Part shown: piece by piece, positions 1 through 8,725 of the stretch | Position numbering within the stretch: position 1 is the stretch's first letter | How the letters are laid out: each line of letters starts with the position of its first letter | Assembly: GCA_014379595.1 (NCBI GenBank) | Contig: JACMLM010000003.1 | Coordinates: 1 to 64,000, forward strand | Source of the DNA: Anaerolineales bacterium | GTDB taxonomy: Bacteria; Chloroflexota; Anaerolineae; Anaerolineales; Villigracilaceae | Direction: 5' to 3' | Length of the DNA: 64,000 nucleotides | Program-made: the position numbers and the translations under genes | Notes under the pieces: model-generated | What the model saw: only the letters and a program-made list of their open reading frames with translations | Told to the model about the DNA's origin: nothing | Databases searched by the model: none

Positions 1-1008
1 CCCACCTCACCTTTTGGAGCTCAACCTGGAATGATACATCTTGCTTCTTATCGCGAAGGTATTGTAGAACAATTCCGTGGTACACGTGCAATTAATACTC
101 CTTTTTCATTCATCGTTACCGTCCCAACCAATACATATACACCTACACCCACTTTTACACCCTCACCTACATTAACACCCAGTTTCACACCTACTCGAAC
201 TGTGTCACCTACTACCACACGCACGCCAACACAAACATTGACGCCCACGCCTACACGCACGCCTACTCAGACACGGACTCCAACCATTACTCCTGTGCCT
301 TCATGCAGCAATATTTCGATTAATCGCACGCGCTTCAATGGCGATAACTTTGAGGCGCGCGTCATTAATAATAATGTGGCATCAGCTTTTTTGACCAATG
401 CATCCTTGGTATGGGATAGAACGTACGTCCCCCCAATGTTTTTTAACTATGCTAATTTCAACGGCAACCAGTATTACGATACAAATACTACTACATCACC
501 CGTAAATGCACCGGCTTCCCCTTCTATTGAGCTTGTTGGTAACGGTGCACTGGCTACATGGTTGGCAGATTTTGATAGTGAGGTATTTGTTGGTTCTTAC
601 ACTGTCACACTCACTTTCAATTTCCCAGGCTGGGGGAACTGTGTCTTGACCGGCAATGTCAATAACTTTACAGCTACTCCAACTCTCACTAGAACACCAA
701 CTAATACACCCACACGTACATTGACACCGACCATCACATTCACACCATCACGCACACCCACACCGTCACGTACGCTGACGCCATCTATTACACCAACACC
801 ATCCATGACCCGTACTCCATCACGTACTCCTACGCGTACAAATACGGCTCTTCCACCGACGATAACACCTACACCGTCACGTACCCCCACGCGAACCCCC
901 ACGCGAACACCATCCAATACGCCGCCCGCGTCCAATACACCGACACGCACGCCGACCCCAGGTTTACCCACGCGCACTCCAACGCGTACTCCCTGCTTCG
1001 ACTGTTGA
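1..1008 (+). CDS. Thr-Pro-rich cell-surface protein, 5' end outside the window
   Basis: The reading frame is open to base 1, so the gene starts upstream; the ATG at 31 is probably internal. Two low-complexity Thr/Pro/Arg linkers (bases about 130-295 and 675-990, repeating TPTxTPT and TRTPTPS) flank one compact domain of about 120 residues that has two cysteines (CSN and GNCVL) and many Asn and aromatic residues, as in a beta-sandwich. The tail ends TPTRTPCFDC, with no membrane anchor or sortase motif. Such linkers are typical of Anaerolineae extracellular proteins; a surface or secreted role is inferred. The reverse strand is also open here, but only because the repeat lacks stops. Function unknown. 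Confidence 0.75.
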   Translation, partial: PTSPFGAQPGMIHLASYREGIVEQFRGTRAINTPFSFIVTVPTNTYTPTPTFTPSPTLTPSFTPTRTVSPTTTRTPTQTLTPTPTRTPTQTRTPTITPVPSCSNISINRTRFNGDNFEARVINNNVASAFLTNASLVWDRTYVPPMFFNYANFNGNQYYDTNTTTSPVNAPASPSIELVGNGALATWLADFDSEVFVGSYTVTLTFNFPGWGNCVLTGNVNNFTATPTLTRTPTNTPTRTLTPTITFTPSRTPTPSRTLTPSITPTPSMTRTPSRTPTRTNTALPPTITPTPSRTPTRTPTRTPSNTPPASNTPTRTPTPGLPTRTPTRTPCFDC

Positions 1009-1036
1009 TGACGACGTTATAAGATAAATACAAAAT

Positions 1037-1077
1037 AAAAATATCGCCAGCTGATAAAATCGGTTGGCGATATTTTT
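1037..1077 (+). terminator. Rho-independent terminator of the surface protein gene
   Basis: The arms AAAATATCGCCA (1037 onward) and TGGCGATATTTTT (1065-1077) pair perfectly around a loop of about 15 nt, and the 3' arm supplies the T-run. It lies 29 bases after the stop codon. Confidence 0.85.
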
Positions 1078-1081
1078 ACGG

Positions 1082-1087
1082 TATAAT
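1082..1087 (+). promoter_or_regulatory. -10 box (TATAAT) for the glmS transcript
   Basis: A consensus TATAAT lies just after the upstream terminator and about 53 bases before the ribozyme cleavage site. No good -35 box is visible at the usual distance; the bases there belong to the terminator arm. The context GGTATAATCCC resembles other -10 boxes in the window. Confidence 0.6.
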
Positions 1088-1139
1088 CCCGCCAATTCAT
1101 AAAAGAGGTGGAACGAAAAATAATGTACTTGGGAAAGAC

Positions 1140-1350
1140 AGCGCATGGACTTTAGTTTTATCACTAAAGTTGACGAGGATGAGGGTTCTCCATTTCACAA
1201 TGGAGTTAACTGGCTTGCTAAGCTCAGGAAAATCGACCGATCAGCGGAAGCCCTCCGGGTGCGTCACACCCGTCAATCTTTCCCTCCAAGGATAACTTTG
1301 CCAACAATATCGCGTGAGTGATCGTGCGGTCAATAGGCAGAGAATGGCAC
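1140..1350 (+). ncRNA. glmS self-cleaving ribozyme (GlcN6P-sensing)
   Basis: This is the glucosamine-6-phosphate-activated ribozyme in the 5' UTR of glmS. Seen in sequence: a cleavage site A/GCGC with A at 1140 and G1 at 1141; P1 from GACTTTAG and CTAAAGTT; the hallmark GTTGACGAGG at about 1169-1178 directly after P1, containing the catalytic guanine; ATCGACCGATCAGCGG then GCCCTCC for the core and P3; a GGGTG/CACCC hairpin; and a P4a hairpin ATCGC-GTGA-GTGAT with a GNRA loop, as in known members. Compared from memory with the Thermoanaerobacter and Bacillus versions, about 40 nt are inserted between GGGTT and ATCGA, including the hairpin CTCCATT/AATGGAG. The 3' limit is approximate. In known cases high GlcN6P triggers cleavage and mRNA decay. 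Confidence 0.93.
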
Positions 1351-1391
1351 AAATTCAACTATGTCATTGCAAAGACGGTGCTCTTCCATCT

Positions 1392-1456
1392 GAAGCAATC
1401 TCCTCATAAATAAGAGATTGCTTCGTCGCTCGCTACCGTTCGCTCCTCGCAATGAC
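1392..1456 (+). repeat. Dispersed palindromic repeat between ribozyme and glmS
   Basis: GAAGCAATCTC (1392-1402) and GAGATTGCTTC (1414-1424) form an 11-bp inverted repeat, followed by a CGTCGCTCG...CTCCTCGCAATGAC segment. A relative with CATTGCGAGG and CAATGAC ends is at 8645-8695. This word family is widespread as an intergenic repeat in unrelated bacterial genomes (general knowledge). It sits inside the glmS leader, after the ribozyme. Confidence 0.6.
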
Positions 1457-1484
1457 GAAATCAAAAAATCGGAGGATCCCTATT

Positions 1485-3326
1485 ATGTGTGGAATCGTCG
1501 GATATGTCGGCTCGCGTGATGCTGTGTCGATCATCCTTAATGGCCTGAAAAGGCTGGAGTACCGTGGCTATGATTCGGCTGGAGTCGCTGTCATTAACAG
1601 CAACCAGATCGAAGTCAGAAGAGACGCGGGAAAGTTATCTCAATTAATTGACCTTGTCGGCAGGTCCCCACTTACGGGTGCACCAGGCATTGGTCATACG
1701 CGCTGGGCGACACATGGCGCACCATCTGCGCGCAATGCGCATCCGCATGTTGGGAATTCTGGGAAAGTTGTCGTGGTGCATAACGGCATCGTGGAAAATT
1801 TTCTCGAGATAAAAGATGAACTAACAACTGAGGGAGTGAACTTTCTTTCAGATACTGACACAGAAACAATCGTGCACTTGGCTGAACATCATCAAGCCGC
1901 AGGTGTTAATTTTGTGGAAGCTGCACGGCGCACTTTCCAACAAATTGACGGCGCGAATGTGGTGGTTCTCTTGTCTGCCGATGAGCCTGATAAGATCGTA
2001 ACTGCACGTATTGGCAATGCTGGCGGTGTAGTGATTGGGCTTGGCGAAAATGAAAACTTTATCGCATCGGACATTCCCGCCATTTTGGAGCACACGCGCA
2101 AGGTCATCTTTTTAGAATCCCGCCAGATGGCGATTGTGACGCGCGATAGTGTTCGCGTTGAAACGCTGGAAGGTGTGGAAGTAAAACCTGAAATTCACAC
2201 GATTGCATGGGATGCAGTAGCCGCAGAAAAAGGCGAGTATCGCCATTTCATGCAAAAGGAAATTCATGAGCAGGTCCGCGCTTTAACAGATACGCTTGCT
2301 GGCCGCGTAGATTTTCTAGAAGGCCGCATCCGCCTGCCTGAATTAAATCTCACGCCTGAACTCGCAAAACGAATCGAGCGTATTTACATTACCGCTTGCG
2401 GGACTGCCGCTTATGCAGGCATGGTTGGAAAGTATCTCATCGAAAAGATCGCGCGTATTCCAGTGGAAGTAGTGATCGGCTCAGAGTTTCGTTACAGCGA
2501 CCCAATTGTTGACAGTAACACCGTAGTTTTAGCAATTTCACAATCTGGCGAAACCGCTGACACGCTAGCTGCCATGGAAGAAGGACGGCGCAAGGGTGGA
2601 ATTATCTGGAGTATTGTCAACGCAATTGGTTCGCAAGCCATGCGTGTCTCAGATGGATATATCGCGATGCAAACTGGACCTGAGATCGGTGTGGCATCTA
2701 CAAAAGCATTTACTGCACCTTTAGTTGACCAGTATATGCTGGCTATCCTACTCGCTGATTTGCGTGGTGTAATTGATGATGAAACACGCAGGGCATTGGT
2801 TGCCGATTTACGTCTCGTTCCCGATTTGGCTGGTCGTGTGTTAGACACCGAAGCAGAAATTGAGAAAGTTGCTCACGCCTTAAAAGATATTAAAGGATGC
2901 CTCTATTTAGGGCGTGGTATTAATATGCCAATTGCATACGAAGGCGCTCTCAAGCTTAAGGAAATTTCATATATTCATGCGGAAGGTTATCCTGCCGGTG
3001 AAATGAAACATGGCCCGATTGCATTGATTGATAAGGAAATGCCTGTGCTGTGTATTGCGCCAAAAGATCCCTGGCATGAAAAAATGATCTCACAGATACA
3101 GCAGGCAAAAGCTCGCGATGGTATTGTTATTGCGGTGGCAACTGAAGGAGACGAATTGATCAAGGGCATGGCAGATCATATACTCTGGGTTCCCGAAGCC
3201 CCCTGGATGCTTTCCCCGATCATCACCGTGCTTCCTCTACAATTGCTTGCATATCATATTGCAGCCATTCGTGGATTGGATGTAGACCAGCCGCGAAATC
3301 TTGCGAAAAGTGTAACAGTGGAGTAA
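1485..3326 (+). CDS. glmS: Glutamine--fructose-6-phosphate aminotransferase (isomerizing)
   Basis: GlmS makes glucosamine-6-phosphate from fructose-6-phosphate and glutamine, the first step toward UDP-GlcNAc. The 613-residue protein starts MCGIVGYVG; Cys2 becomes the N-terminal nucleophile of the class II glutaminase domain (about 1-220), which fixes the start at 1485 although an in-frame ATG exists at 1452. GGAGG at 1471-1475 is the ribosome binding site. Two SIS isomerase domains follow (about 290-420 and 460-600), with SQSGETADT and STKAFTA sugar-phosphate motifs, and the C-terminus DQPRNLAKSVTVE is the family signature. Length is normal. It is controlled by the upstream ribozyme and closed by a terminator, so it is probably monocistronic. 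Confidence 0.98.
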   Translation: MCGIVGYVGSRDAVSIILNGLKRLEYRGYDSAGVAVINSNQIEVRRDAGKLSQLIDLVGRSPLTGAPGIGHTRWATHGAPSARNAHPHVGNSGKVVVVHNGIVENFLEIKDELTTEGVNFLSDTDTETIVHLAEHHQAAGVNFVEAARRTFQQIDGANVVVLLSADEPDKIVTARIGNAGGVVIGLGENENFIASDIPAILEHTRKVIFLESRQMAIVTRDSVRVETLEGVEVKPEIHTIAWDAVAAEKGEYRHFMQKEIHEQVRALTDTLAGRVDFLEGRIRLPELNLTPELAKRIERIYITACGTAAYAGMVGKYLIEKIARIPVEVVIGSEFRYSDPIVDSNTVVLAISQSGETADTLAAMEEGRRKGGIIWSIVNAIGSQAMRVSDGYIAMQTGPEIGVASTKAFTAPLVDQYMLAILLADLRGVIDDETRRALVADLRLVPDLAGRVLDTEAEIEKVAHALKDIKGCLYLGRGINMPIAYEGALKLKEISYIHAEGYPAGEMKHGPIALIDKEMPVLCIAPKDPWHEKMISQIQQAKARDGIVIAVATEGDELIKGMADHILWVPEAPWMLSPIITVLPLQLLAYHIAAIRGLDVDQPRNLAKSVTVE

Positions 3327-3330
3327 AACA

Positions 3331-3363
3331 AATGACCGTCACCTAATTAGATGACGGTCATTT
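3331..3363 (+). terminator. Terminator of glmS
   Basis: AATGACCGTCA (3331-3341) and TGACGGTCATT (3352-3362) form an 11-bp stem with a 10-nt loop, 5 bases after the glmS stop. The T-run is short. Confidence 0.75.
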
Positions 3364-3381
3364 CTATAGCGGAGATAAACC

Positions 3382-3813
3382 ATGCGCCCAGATTGGGATT
3401 CCTATTTTCTAAAAATTGCCTACGCTGTATCTGAACGAAGTACATGTGACCGTGCTTTTGTTGGCTGCGTGCTTGTTCTTGACAAACGCATTCTGACCAC
3501 AGGTTTCAACGGTTCCCCTGCTGGGCAGGAACATTGCGACGAGACCGGGCACTTAATGGTCGATGGGCATTGTGTTCGTACGATTCATGCGGAGACAAAT
3601 GCTATCATTCAAGCGGCATTGCATGGTATTTCTACAAAGGGCGCAGTATGCTATGTGACTCACCTACCGTGCATCAATTGCACCAAAGTGCTGATCAATG
3701 CTGGTATTTCACGCATCATTTACAGTACTTCTTATCGAACAGATGAAAATGCTATAAATTTTCTAAATGCCGCCAATATTGAGGTAGTGCAAAAAGAATT
3801 TATACCGAAATAA
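3382..3813 (+). CDS. dCMP deaminase / ComEB-like cytidine deaminase family
   Basis: A 143-residue zinc deaminase probably converting dCMP to dUMP for dTMP synthesis. HAE is at residues 69-71 (His zinc ligand, Glu proton shuttle) and PCINC at 96-100 gives the two Cys ligands. FNGSPAG at 42-48 and the spacing of an extra His/Cys group (EHCDETGH, 50-57) are typical of deoxycytidylate deaminases. GGAGAT lies about 10 bases before the ATG. It stands alone after the glmS terminator. Substrate specificity within the family is inferred from motif pattern. Confidence 0.9.
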   Translation: MRPDWDSYFLKIAYAVSERSTCDRAFVGCVLVLDKRILTTGFNGSPAGQEHCDETGHLMVDGHCVRTIHAETNAIIQAALHGISTKGAVCYVTHLPCINCTKVLINAGISRIIYSTSYRTDENAINFLNAANIEVVQKEFIPK

Positions 3814-3843
3814 AAGCTTCTAGATTAAGTAATTTAAAAATTT

Positions 3844-4377
3844 TTAACCAATCTTTTCAAACGACAATATCAATTCCAGCACTCCCGCTTTACAATAAAA
3901 TACTCGAAACCTACTGCCTTCCGGGAAGACATGACTCATATCTTCTGTAAAACCAAATCGCTGCTTGCCTACAAAAACATAATAGCTGGTGAAAGCGGCC
4001 TTGGATGAATAACTTTCATCGAGTCGAATAATGCCTTCCGCAGTATGCACCCGCGCTTCCCGCAATTTATCAGCCTGCCTCTGTGCAAGATAAATACTCA
4101 ACGCGATAATCAAAAATACGACTATCGCTGTAATAGCCAAAGCAATAAAAACAGCCAAATTTGAAAATAATAATTTGCGTGTGCTTTCATTTTGCAGGAA
4201 CAAAGCCAGAATAAGGCATGTTCCGAAGAATAGAAATCCCAGGATGATCCATGCGCCATTTTTTGAACTCCGACGGATACCGCGCGCTAAAATTTCTATC
4301 CATTCTCTTTGCTTCGGGCTGATAAACCCACGCTTGTTAGATTTCAAATCTTCTTCAGTAAATTCAAAAATACCCAT
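3844..4377 (-). CDS. Two-TM membrane protein of unknown function
   Basis: 177 residues: a polar N-terminus (about 1-40), two membrane helices (about 43-62 and 75-98), then a basic stretch (AQRQADKLREARVH) and a soluble C-terminal domain of about 70 residues rich in aromatic residues. Family not recognised. It lies 6 bases after the stop of the upstream HTH regulator gene on the same strand, so the two are probably cotranscribed. Confidence 0.7.
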   Translation of the reverse strand: MGIFEFTEEDLKSNKRGFISPKQREWIEILARGIRRSSKNGAWIILGFLFFGTCLILALFLQNESTRKLLFSNLAVFIALAITAIVVFLIIALSIYLAQRQADKLREARVHTAEGIIRLDESYSSKAAFTSYYVFVGKQRFGFTEDMSHVFPEGSRFRVFYCKAGVLELILSFEKIG

Positions 4378-4383
4378 AACACC

Positions 4384-4974
4384 TCAGCTCACTTGAAATA
4401 TAAACGGACATAACCCGCGCACGCTTATTTCGTTTTTTTGTATTGGCGTTACCAAATTTCCCAGCGAAGCACTCAGCATTGCCATGTCCATTTTACATAA
4501 TTCTGGATGATTCTCAATTATTTTAGCAAACGGACATCGTCCAAAGATCACACGCGGACCTGAAGCACCAGCCTCCCACCGAGCCTGATAATGCATCTCG
4601 TTCAATTTTTCAACCAGCAAAACTAATCGTTTTGTCATTGGCTGACTTGCGAGCCCAAACAAATTTTGTGACTCTGCAATTTGTTTGCCCACTTTTTCCA
4701 TATTAACTTTTCCATCTAACAGAGCATCTGCCAAAACGGATAGATTATCGCCCAATGCAGATTGAGACAGTGAATATATTTTCTCTGGTCTGCCGCGTCC
4801 GCCGCGCTGATAGGTTGATGTGACCTCAAGGCGTCCATCGGATGTGAGAATGCCAAGATGATGTCTCACATTTGGCGCGGACATTTTCAACGCACGCGCA
4901 ATTTCACGGGTAGAAGCGGTGCGAGTCTTTTTGAGGTGAGCAAGGACTTTTTGTCTGGCAGTGGTCATGGGCAT
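4384..4974 (-). CDS. HTH transcriptional regulator with C-terminal Cys sensor (COG2345/SufR-like)
   Basis: 196 residues. The N-terminal winged helix (about 1-75) has STREIARALKMSAPNVRHHL as recognition region, and RGGRGRPEKIYSLS is the wing typical of this family. The C-terminal half carries three conserved-position cysteines (GRCPF, PELCKMD, GLCPF), resembling SufR-type regulators that bind an Fe-S cluster; Fe-S sensing here is inferred, but fits the Fe-S-rich operon starting 139 bases away on the other strand. It is followed by a small membrane protein gene. Confidence 0.8.
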   Translation of the reverse strand: MPMTTARQKVLAHLKKTRTASTREIARALKMSAPNVRHHLGILTSDGRLEVTSTYQRGGRGRPEKIYSLSQSALGDNLSVLADALLDGKVNMEKVGKQIAESQNLFGLASQPMTKRLVLLVEKLNEMHYQARWEAGASGPRVIFGRCPFAKIIENHPELCKMDMAMLSASLGNLVTPIQKNEISVRGLCPFIFQVS

Positions 4975-5077
4975 GGAAATGCTTTTTAAAATAGGAGCAG
5001 TTTTCAGTTAAGATCGAGCCGAAAATTCATTCAGATTATAAAGCTATTTATGTAAATATATATTTGCATAATAAAAT

Positions 5078-5105
5078 TTGACTTTTCTGACTGCCATGCT
5101 ATAAT
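5078..5105 (+). promoter_or_regulatory. Sigma-70-type promoter of the iscX-nuo operon
   Basis: TTGACT (5078-5083), a 16-bp spacer and TATAAT (5100-5105). The expected start of transcription is about 5112-5113, which is the GTG start codon of the first gene, so the mRNA appears leaderless. The sequence upstream is very AT-rich. Confidence 0.8.
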
Positions 5106-5112
5106 CACATTT

Positions 5113-5430
5113 GTGAAAAAGAATATTTACTTGTTGCTCACATTTTTAGGTTTGCTCTTCCCCTATTACTTTATTTTTCAATTTTATATCATTGACACCA
5201 CGCCAACCCTACAGGCAATCACAGGACTCTTTGCTACAAATATGAGTGCGGCATTTAATTCAGATCTATTGATGTCTGTGTTAACAGCTTGGGTATTTAT
5301 GGGTTTTGAAGGCAAACGGATCAACATGAAAAATTGGTGGTTATTTCTCCCCGCCACATTGATCGGATTATCTTTTGCTCTTCCACTTTTTCTATACTTC
5401 CGTGAAAGACATCTCGAAAATAAAAAATGA
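5113..5430 (+). CDS. DUF2834-like small membrane protein
   Basis: 105 residues with three predicted membrane helices (about 4-23, 54-66, 76-94) and a charged C-terminus. The layout LLTFLGLLFPYYF...DLLMSVLTAWVFM...LPATLIGLSFALPLFL fits DUF2834. The start is GTG, immediately downstream of a strong promoter with no room for a leader. Its stop overlaps the iscX start (ATGA). Function unknown; its place at the head of an operon with complex I subunits suggests a role in the membrane near that complex, which is inference only. Confidence 0.8.
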   Translation: MKKNIYLLLTFLGLLFPYYFIFQFYIIDTTPTLQAITGLFATNMSAAFNSDLLMSVLTAWVFMGFEGKRINMKNWWLFLPATLIGLSFALPLFLYFRERHLENKK

Positions 5431-5636
5431 GTTTGAATTGGGATGCGACCTATGCCATCGCTTTGGAGTTGCGTCGTCAGCATCCAGAAGTGAACATCGA
5501 AGAAGTTTCGCTTCAACAAATTTATCAGTGGACAATACAGCTTTCTGAATTTGAGGATGACCTCGCGCTTGTAAATGACGACATCCTCTATGCAATTTAC
5601 CAGGACTGGTTCGAGGAGAACATTCATGGAAAATGA
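5427..5636 (+). CDS. iscX: IscX-like Fe-S assembly protein
   Basis: A 69-residue acidic protein matching the IscX (YfhJ) pattern: [19 protein letters not shown] at the N-terminus, then [17 protein letters not shown] and a C-terminal [12 protein letters not shown] helix. In Escherichia coli IscX binds the cysteine desulfurase IscS and iron and tunes Fe-S cluster assembly. It overlaps the preceding gene by 4 bases and nuoB by 11 bases, so it is translationally linked to complex I subunits that carry Fe-S clusters. IscX outside the isc operon is unusual. Confidence 0.88.
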   Translation: MSLNWDATYAIALELRRQHPEVNIEEVSLQQIYQWTIQLSEFEDDLALVNDDILYAIYQDWFEENIHGK

Positions 5637-6255
5637 AACAATAAATTCACCCGGCTATGATATTCCAGATGATATAAAAAATAATATTGCTGTCACGACC
5701 ATAGATCGTTTGTATAACTGGGGACGACGTTCCTCGGTTTGGCCGCTCATGTTTGGGCTGGCATGTTGCGCAATTGAGATGATCGCCGCACAAACTGCTC
5801 GTTACGACATGTCTCGCTTCGGAATGGAAGTGATGCGCCCTACTCCGCGCCAGGCGGATATGCTTTTGGTCTCTGGCACTGTTACGAAAAAAATGCTTCC
5901 GTCCATTGTGCGTTTATATAACCAGATGCCCGAGCCGAAATATGTTGTTGCCATGGGCGCGTGTGCGTCCAGTGGCGGCCCTTTCAAAGAGGGATATAAC
6001 GTGGTGGCAGGCATTGATAAATTTCTCCCCGTTGATGTTTATATTCCCGGCTGCCCCCCAACTCCGCAAGCATTGATCGCTGGCCTGATCAAGCTGCAGG
6101 AAAAAATTGACAAGCAATCCATCAGGACTGCGCCTTGGTACTCCAAGATGAAAGATCCAAATTACGTGCCTATGCCAATTTTAGGGCCAGATTTGATCGA
6201 TGTGCGCCGTAATGCGGAAATTCGGGATGCTGCAGCCACAAAGGAAAGCGCATAA
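5626..6255 (+). CDS. nuoB: NADH-quinone oxidoreductase subunit B
   Basis: 209 residues; holds cluster N2, the last electron donor to quinone in complex I. Ligands are visible as Cys47-Cys48 (GLACCAIE), Cys113 (GACAS) and Cys143 (PGCPP). The start at 5626 is chosen because GAGGAG lies 8 bases upstream; a longer frame from 5575 would overlap iscX further. The stop overlaps the nuoCD start (TAATG). The N-terminal 25 residues and C-terminal 40 residues are longer than the minimal family core. Confidence 0.97.
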   Translation: MENETINSPGYDIPDDIKNNIAVTTIDRLYNWGRRSSVWPLMFGLACCAIEMIAAQTARYDMSRFGMEVMRPTPRQADMLLVSGTVTKKMLPSIVRLYNQMPEPKYVVAMGACASSGGPFKEGYNVVAGIDKFLPVDVYIPGCPPTPQALIAGLIKLQEKIDKQSIRTAPWYSKMKDPNYVPMPILGPDLIDVRRNAEIRDAAATKESA

Positions 6256-7994
6256 TGGCGGCGCCTCTTACTTTAACGGTTAACTTGGTTGCTCGATTCC
6301 CAAACAGTGTCTCAGCTGATGCACGCCCCGGATATAGCGGATTTATCGTCACCAAAGAAAGTCTGACCGAAGTAGCGACAGCCATTCGCGACGAGTTTGG
6401 CTACGATTTGTTGACCGCTGTAATAGCAGTCGACTACATCAATGAAAATAAAATGGAAGTGGTCTATCACGCCTATAAAACAACGGGCGGACCCGGACTA
6501 GTCTTCAAGGTTCAAGTAGAGCGTGTTGACCCTATCGAAGTCCCTTCACTGGTTGAAATTTGGGCAGGTGCAGATTTTCAGGAACGCGAAGCCTGGGATT
6601 TACACGGTATTAAATTCATAGGCCATCCCGACTTACGTCGCATCTTAATGTGGGAAGGCTTTGATGGTCACCCACTCCGCAAAGATTGGAAGGAAGCCTT
6701 CTACGAAGAGGATACAAAACCCTTCAAAAGCCGCTGGCCCGATGGACAGTTTTACATGGCCGAGTCAAAGAATCCTTTCAAGGACAATATCAACTTCCCG
6801 AAAGATTTCGACCCTGATACATTGATCGTGGATAAAGAAGAAGACCTTTATAGCTCATTGGAACGTCACTCAACAAAAGATGATGATGGTTTAAAAACGG
6901 ATCATATTGTTGTGAACATGGGACCTCATCATCCATCCACACATGGCGTGTTGCGCGTTGCGCTCACATTAGATGGCGAAACGATCGTTGGCTTGAAACC
7001 TGTCATGGGTTATTTGCACCGCAATCACGATAAGATCGGCGAACGCAATACCTATTTACAGATCATTCCATATACAGACCGCCTAGATTATTTCAATTCA
7101 ATGAGCAATAACTTCGGTTATGCCATCACGGTTGAAAAGTTGATGAAGATCGCGGTTGCAGAACGAGCTGAATATATCCGCGTGATCATGGCAGAACTCA
7201 CTCGTATTCAAAATCACCTTGTGTTTGCAGGGACATTGCTCAATGACCTTGGCGCAATGTACACTCCTTCGATTTATGCTTTTGAAGAACGCGAGTTGAT
7301 CCTCGATATTTTTGAAGAAGTTTCTGGCGCGCGAATGATGTGCAATTACTTCCGCTTTGGTGGCGTAGTACGCGATATTCCTGATCACGTCATGCAAAAA
7401 ATCAAAGATCTAGTTTTCGAGCGTCTTCCTGCTAAGACTGATGAAATGGAACGCTTCTTAAATGAGAATGAGATATTGGTAGCACGTTTGAAAGGCGTGC
7501 ATGTATTAAGTGCCGAAGATGCAGTTCGTTATTCAGTGACAGGGCCTGTACTGCGTGCGGCTGGTGTACCTTATGATATTCGACGTGCAGACCCATATTC
7601 TGTTTATGACCGTTTTGATTTTGATGTGGCAGTTCGTTACAACTGTGACATGCTGGATAACTATCTCATTCGCTTTGATGAGATTCGACAATCCATAAGA
7701 ATATTGGAGCAGGCCATCAAGCAGATCCCACAAGGGCCGATCAACTCGCAGAAACCGGCGTACCAGGTTCGGGTGCCGGCAGGTGAAGCGTATGGTCGCG
7801 TTGAGTCGCCCAAAGGTGAGCTGGGATTCTATATCATCTCCAATGGCAAACCAAATCCATGGCGATATCACGTGCGCCCTGCTTCTTTTGTAAACATGAC
7901 CGCATTGGAAAAAATGTGTCTTGGCACAAAGATAGCAGACTTCATCGCATTGCTTGGCATGTTGGATATTGTCATGGGCGAGTTGGATCGTTAA
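6255..7994 (+). CDS. nuoCD: NADH-quinone oxidoreductase subunit C/D fusion
   Basis: 579 residues joining NuoC (about 1-175, with EREAWDLHG at 110-118 and GHPDLRRIL) and NuoD (about 215-579, with GPHHPSTHG at 223-231 and the family C-terminus DIVMGELDR). Together they form the quinone-binding part of the peripheral arm. The linker of about 40 residues is acidic (DKEEDLYSS). Such fusions are best known from enterobacteria. It is translationally coupled to nuoB and followed after 15 bases by nuoI with its own AGGAG site. Confidence 0.97.
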   Translation: MAAPLTLTVNLVARFPNSVSADARPGYSGFIVTKESLTEVATAIRDEFGYDLLTAVIAVDYINENKMEVVYHAYKTTGGPGLVFKVQVERVDPIEVPSLVEIWAGADFQEREAWDLHGIKFIGHPDLRRILMWEGFDGHPLRKDWKEAFYEEDTKPFKSRWPDGQFYMAESKNPFKDNINFPKDFDPDTLIVDKEEDLYSSLERHSTKDDDGLKTDHIVVNMGPHHPSTHGVLRVALTLDGETIVGLKPVMGYLHRNHDKIGERNTYLQIIPYTDRLDYFNSMSNNFGYAITVEKLMKIAVAERAEYIRVIMAELTRIQNHLVFAGTLLNDLGAMYTPSIYAFEERELILDIFEEVSGARMMCNYFRFGGVVRDIPDHVMQKIKDLVFERLPAKTDEMERFLNENEILVARLKGVHVLSAEDAVRYSVTGPVLRAAGVPYDIRRADPYSVYDRFDFDVAVRYNCDMLDNYLIRFDEIRQSIRILEQAIKQIPQGPINSQKPAYQVRVPAGEAYGRVESPKGELGFYIISNGKPNPWRYHVRPASFVNMTALEKMCLGTKIADFIALLGMLDIVMGELDR

Positions 7995-8009
7995 CAGGAG
8001 AACCCAGCT

Positions 8010-8639
8010 ATGTTTGGTAAAGGTATTCTAAAAGGACTAAGCGTCACCTGGAAGCGATTCTGGGATACATATCTTGAAGACATTTCCTGGATGCTGCGCG
8101 GCAAGAAACGCTATTACACAGAAGAAGGTATAAAACACCGCTCCAGCGCAGATACAAAAGGCATCTTCACGATACAATATCCTGAAGAGCAATTGATCCT
8201 GCCTGAAGAAGCACGCTATCTTCCATTTCTTGTTTACAATGTGGATGCAGAGGGTAAAAAAGAAGTGCTGTGTACATCATGCGGAATTTGTGCAAAGGTT
8301 TGCCCGCCGCAATGTATTTGGATCGTACGAAGCAACGATCCTGTTACGGGGCGTCCTGTTCCTGAACCAACCGAGTTTTACATCGATGGAGATATTTGCA
8401 TGAACTGCGGCTTTTGTGCAGAGTATTGTCCATTTGATGCGATCAAGATGGATCATGATTTCGCCATCGCTTCCTATGGACGCAATGTGCTGAACATGGA
8501 AAAATTACTCAAGCCATCTTCGTATTATGAAGGTATCCGCCCGCAAAATTTTGCTCGTGAAGAAGAAGCACGCAAAGCAAAGGAAGCCGCCAAAGCCGCA
8601 AAGGCTGAGGCAGCCGCTTCTGCTGCTCCCACAGCTTAG
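8010..8639 (+). CDS. nuoI: NADH-quinone oxidoreductase subunit I (2x[4Fe-4S])
   Basis: 209 residues, the ferredoxin-like subunit carrying clusters N6a and N6b. The two motifs use Cys88, 91, 94, 98 and Cys130, 133, 136, 140 (CTSCGICAKVC and CMNCGFCAEYC). An Ala/Lys-rich helix-like tail (about 180-209) extends beyond the family core. It closes the nuoB-nuoCD-nuoI group; no nuoA, E, F, G, H or J-N genes are adjacent, so those must be elsewhere or on another contig. Confidence 0.96.
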   Translation: MFGKGILKGLSVTWKRFWDTYLEDISWMLRGKKRYYTEEGIKHRSSADTKGIFTIQYPEEQLILPEEARYLPFLVYNVDAEGKKEVLCTSCGICAKVCPPQCIWIVRSNDPVTGRPVPEPTEFYIDGDICMNCGFCAEYCPFDAIKMDHDFAIASYGRNVLNMEKLLKPSSYYEGIRPQNFAREEEARKAKEAAKAAKAEAAASAAPTA

Positions 8640-8644
8640 CAGTT

Positions 8645-8695
8645 CATTGCGAGGGCGCTCTTATTCTTCGTCGGGAAGGACGCCTCCTGGCAATG
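8645..8695 (+). repeat. Dispersed palindromic repeat between nuoI and mrp
   Basis: The ends CATTGCGAGG(G)CG and CGCCTCCTGGCAATG are imperfect inverted repeats, related to the element at 1392-1456 read on the other strand. It begins 6 bases after the nuoI stop and leaves about 30 bases before mrp. Confidence 0.55.
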
Positions 8696-8725
8696 ACCTA
8701 ATATTTTTAATAGGTGAAAAAATAA

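Noticed and set aside
48-977. Long minus-strand Val/Gly-rich open frames opposite the Thr-Pro protein
   Set aside because: They are the antisense of a codon repeat without stops; composition VGVRVGV has no protein-like features.
1452-1484. Upstream ATG at 1452 as GlmS start
   Set aside because: The catalytic Cys must follow the initiator Met; the ATG at 1485 with GGAGG satisfies this.
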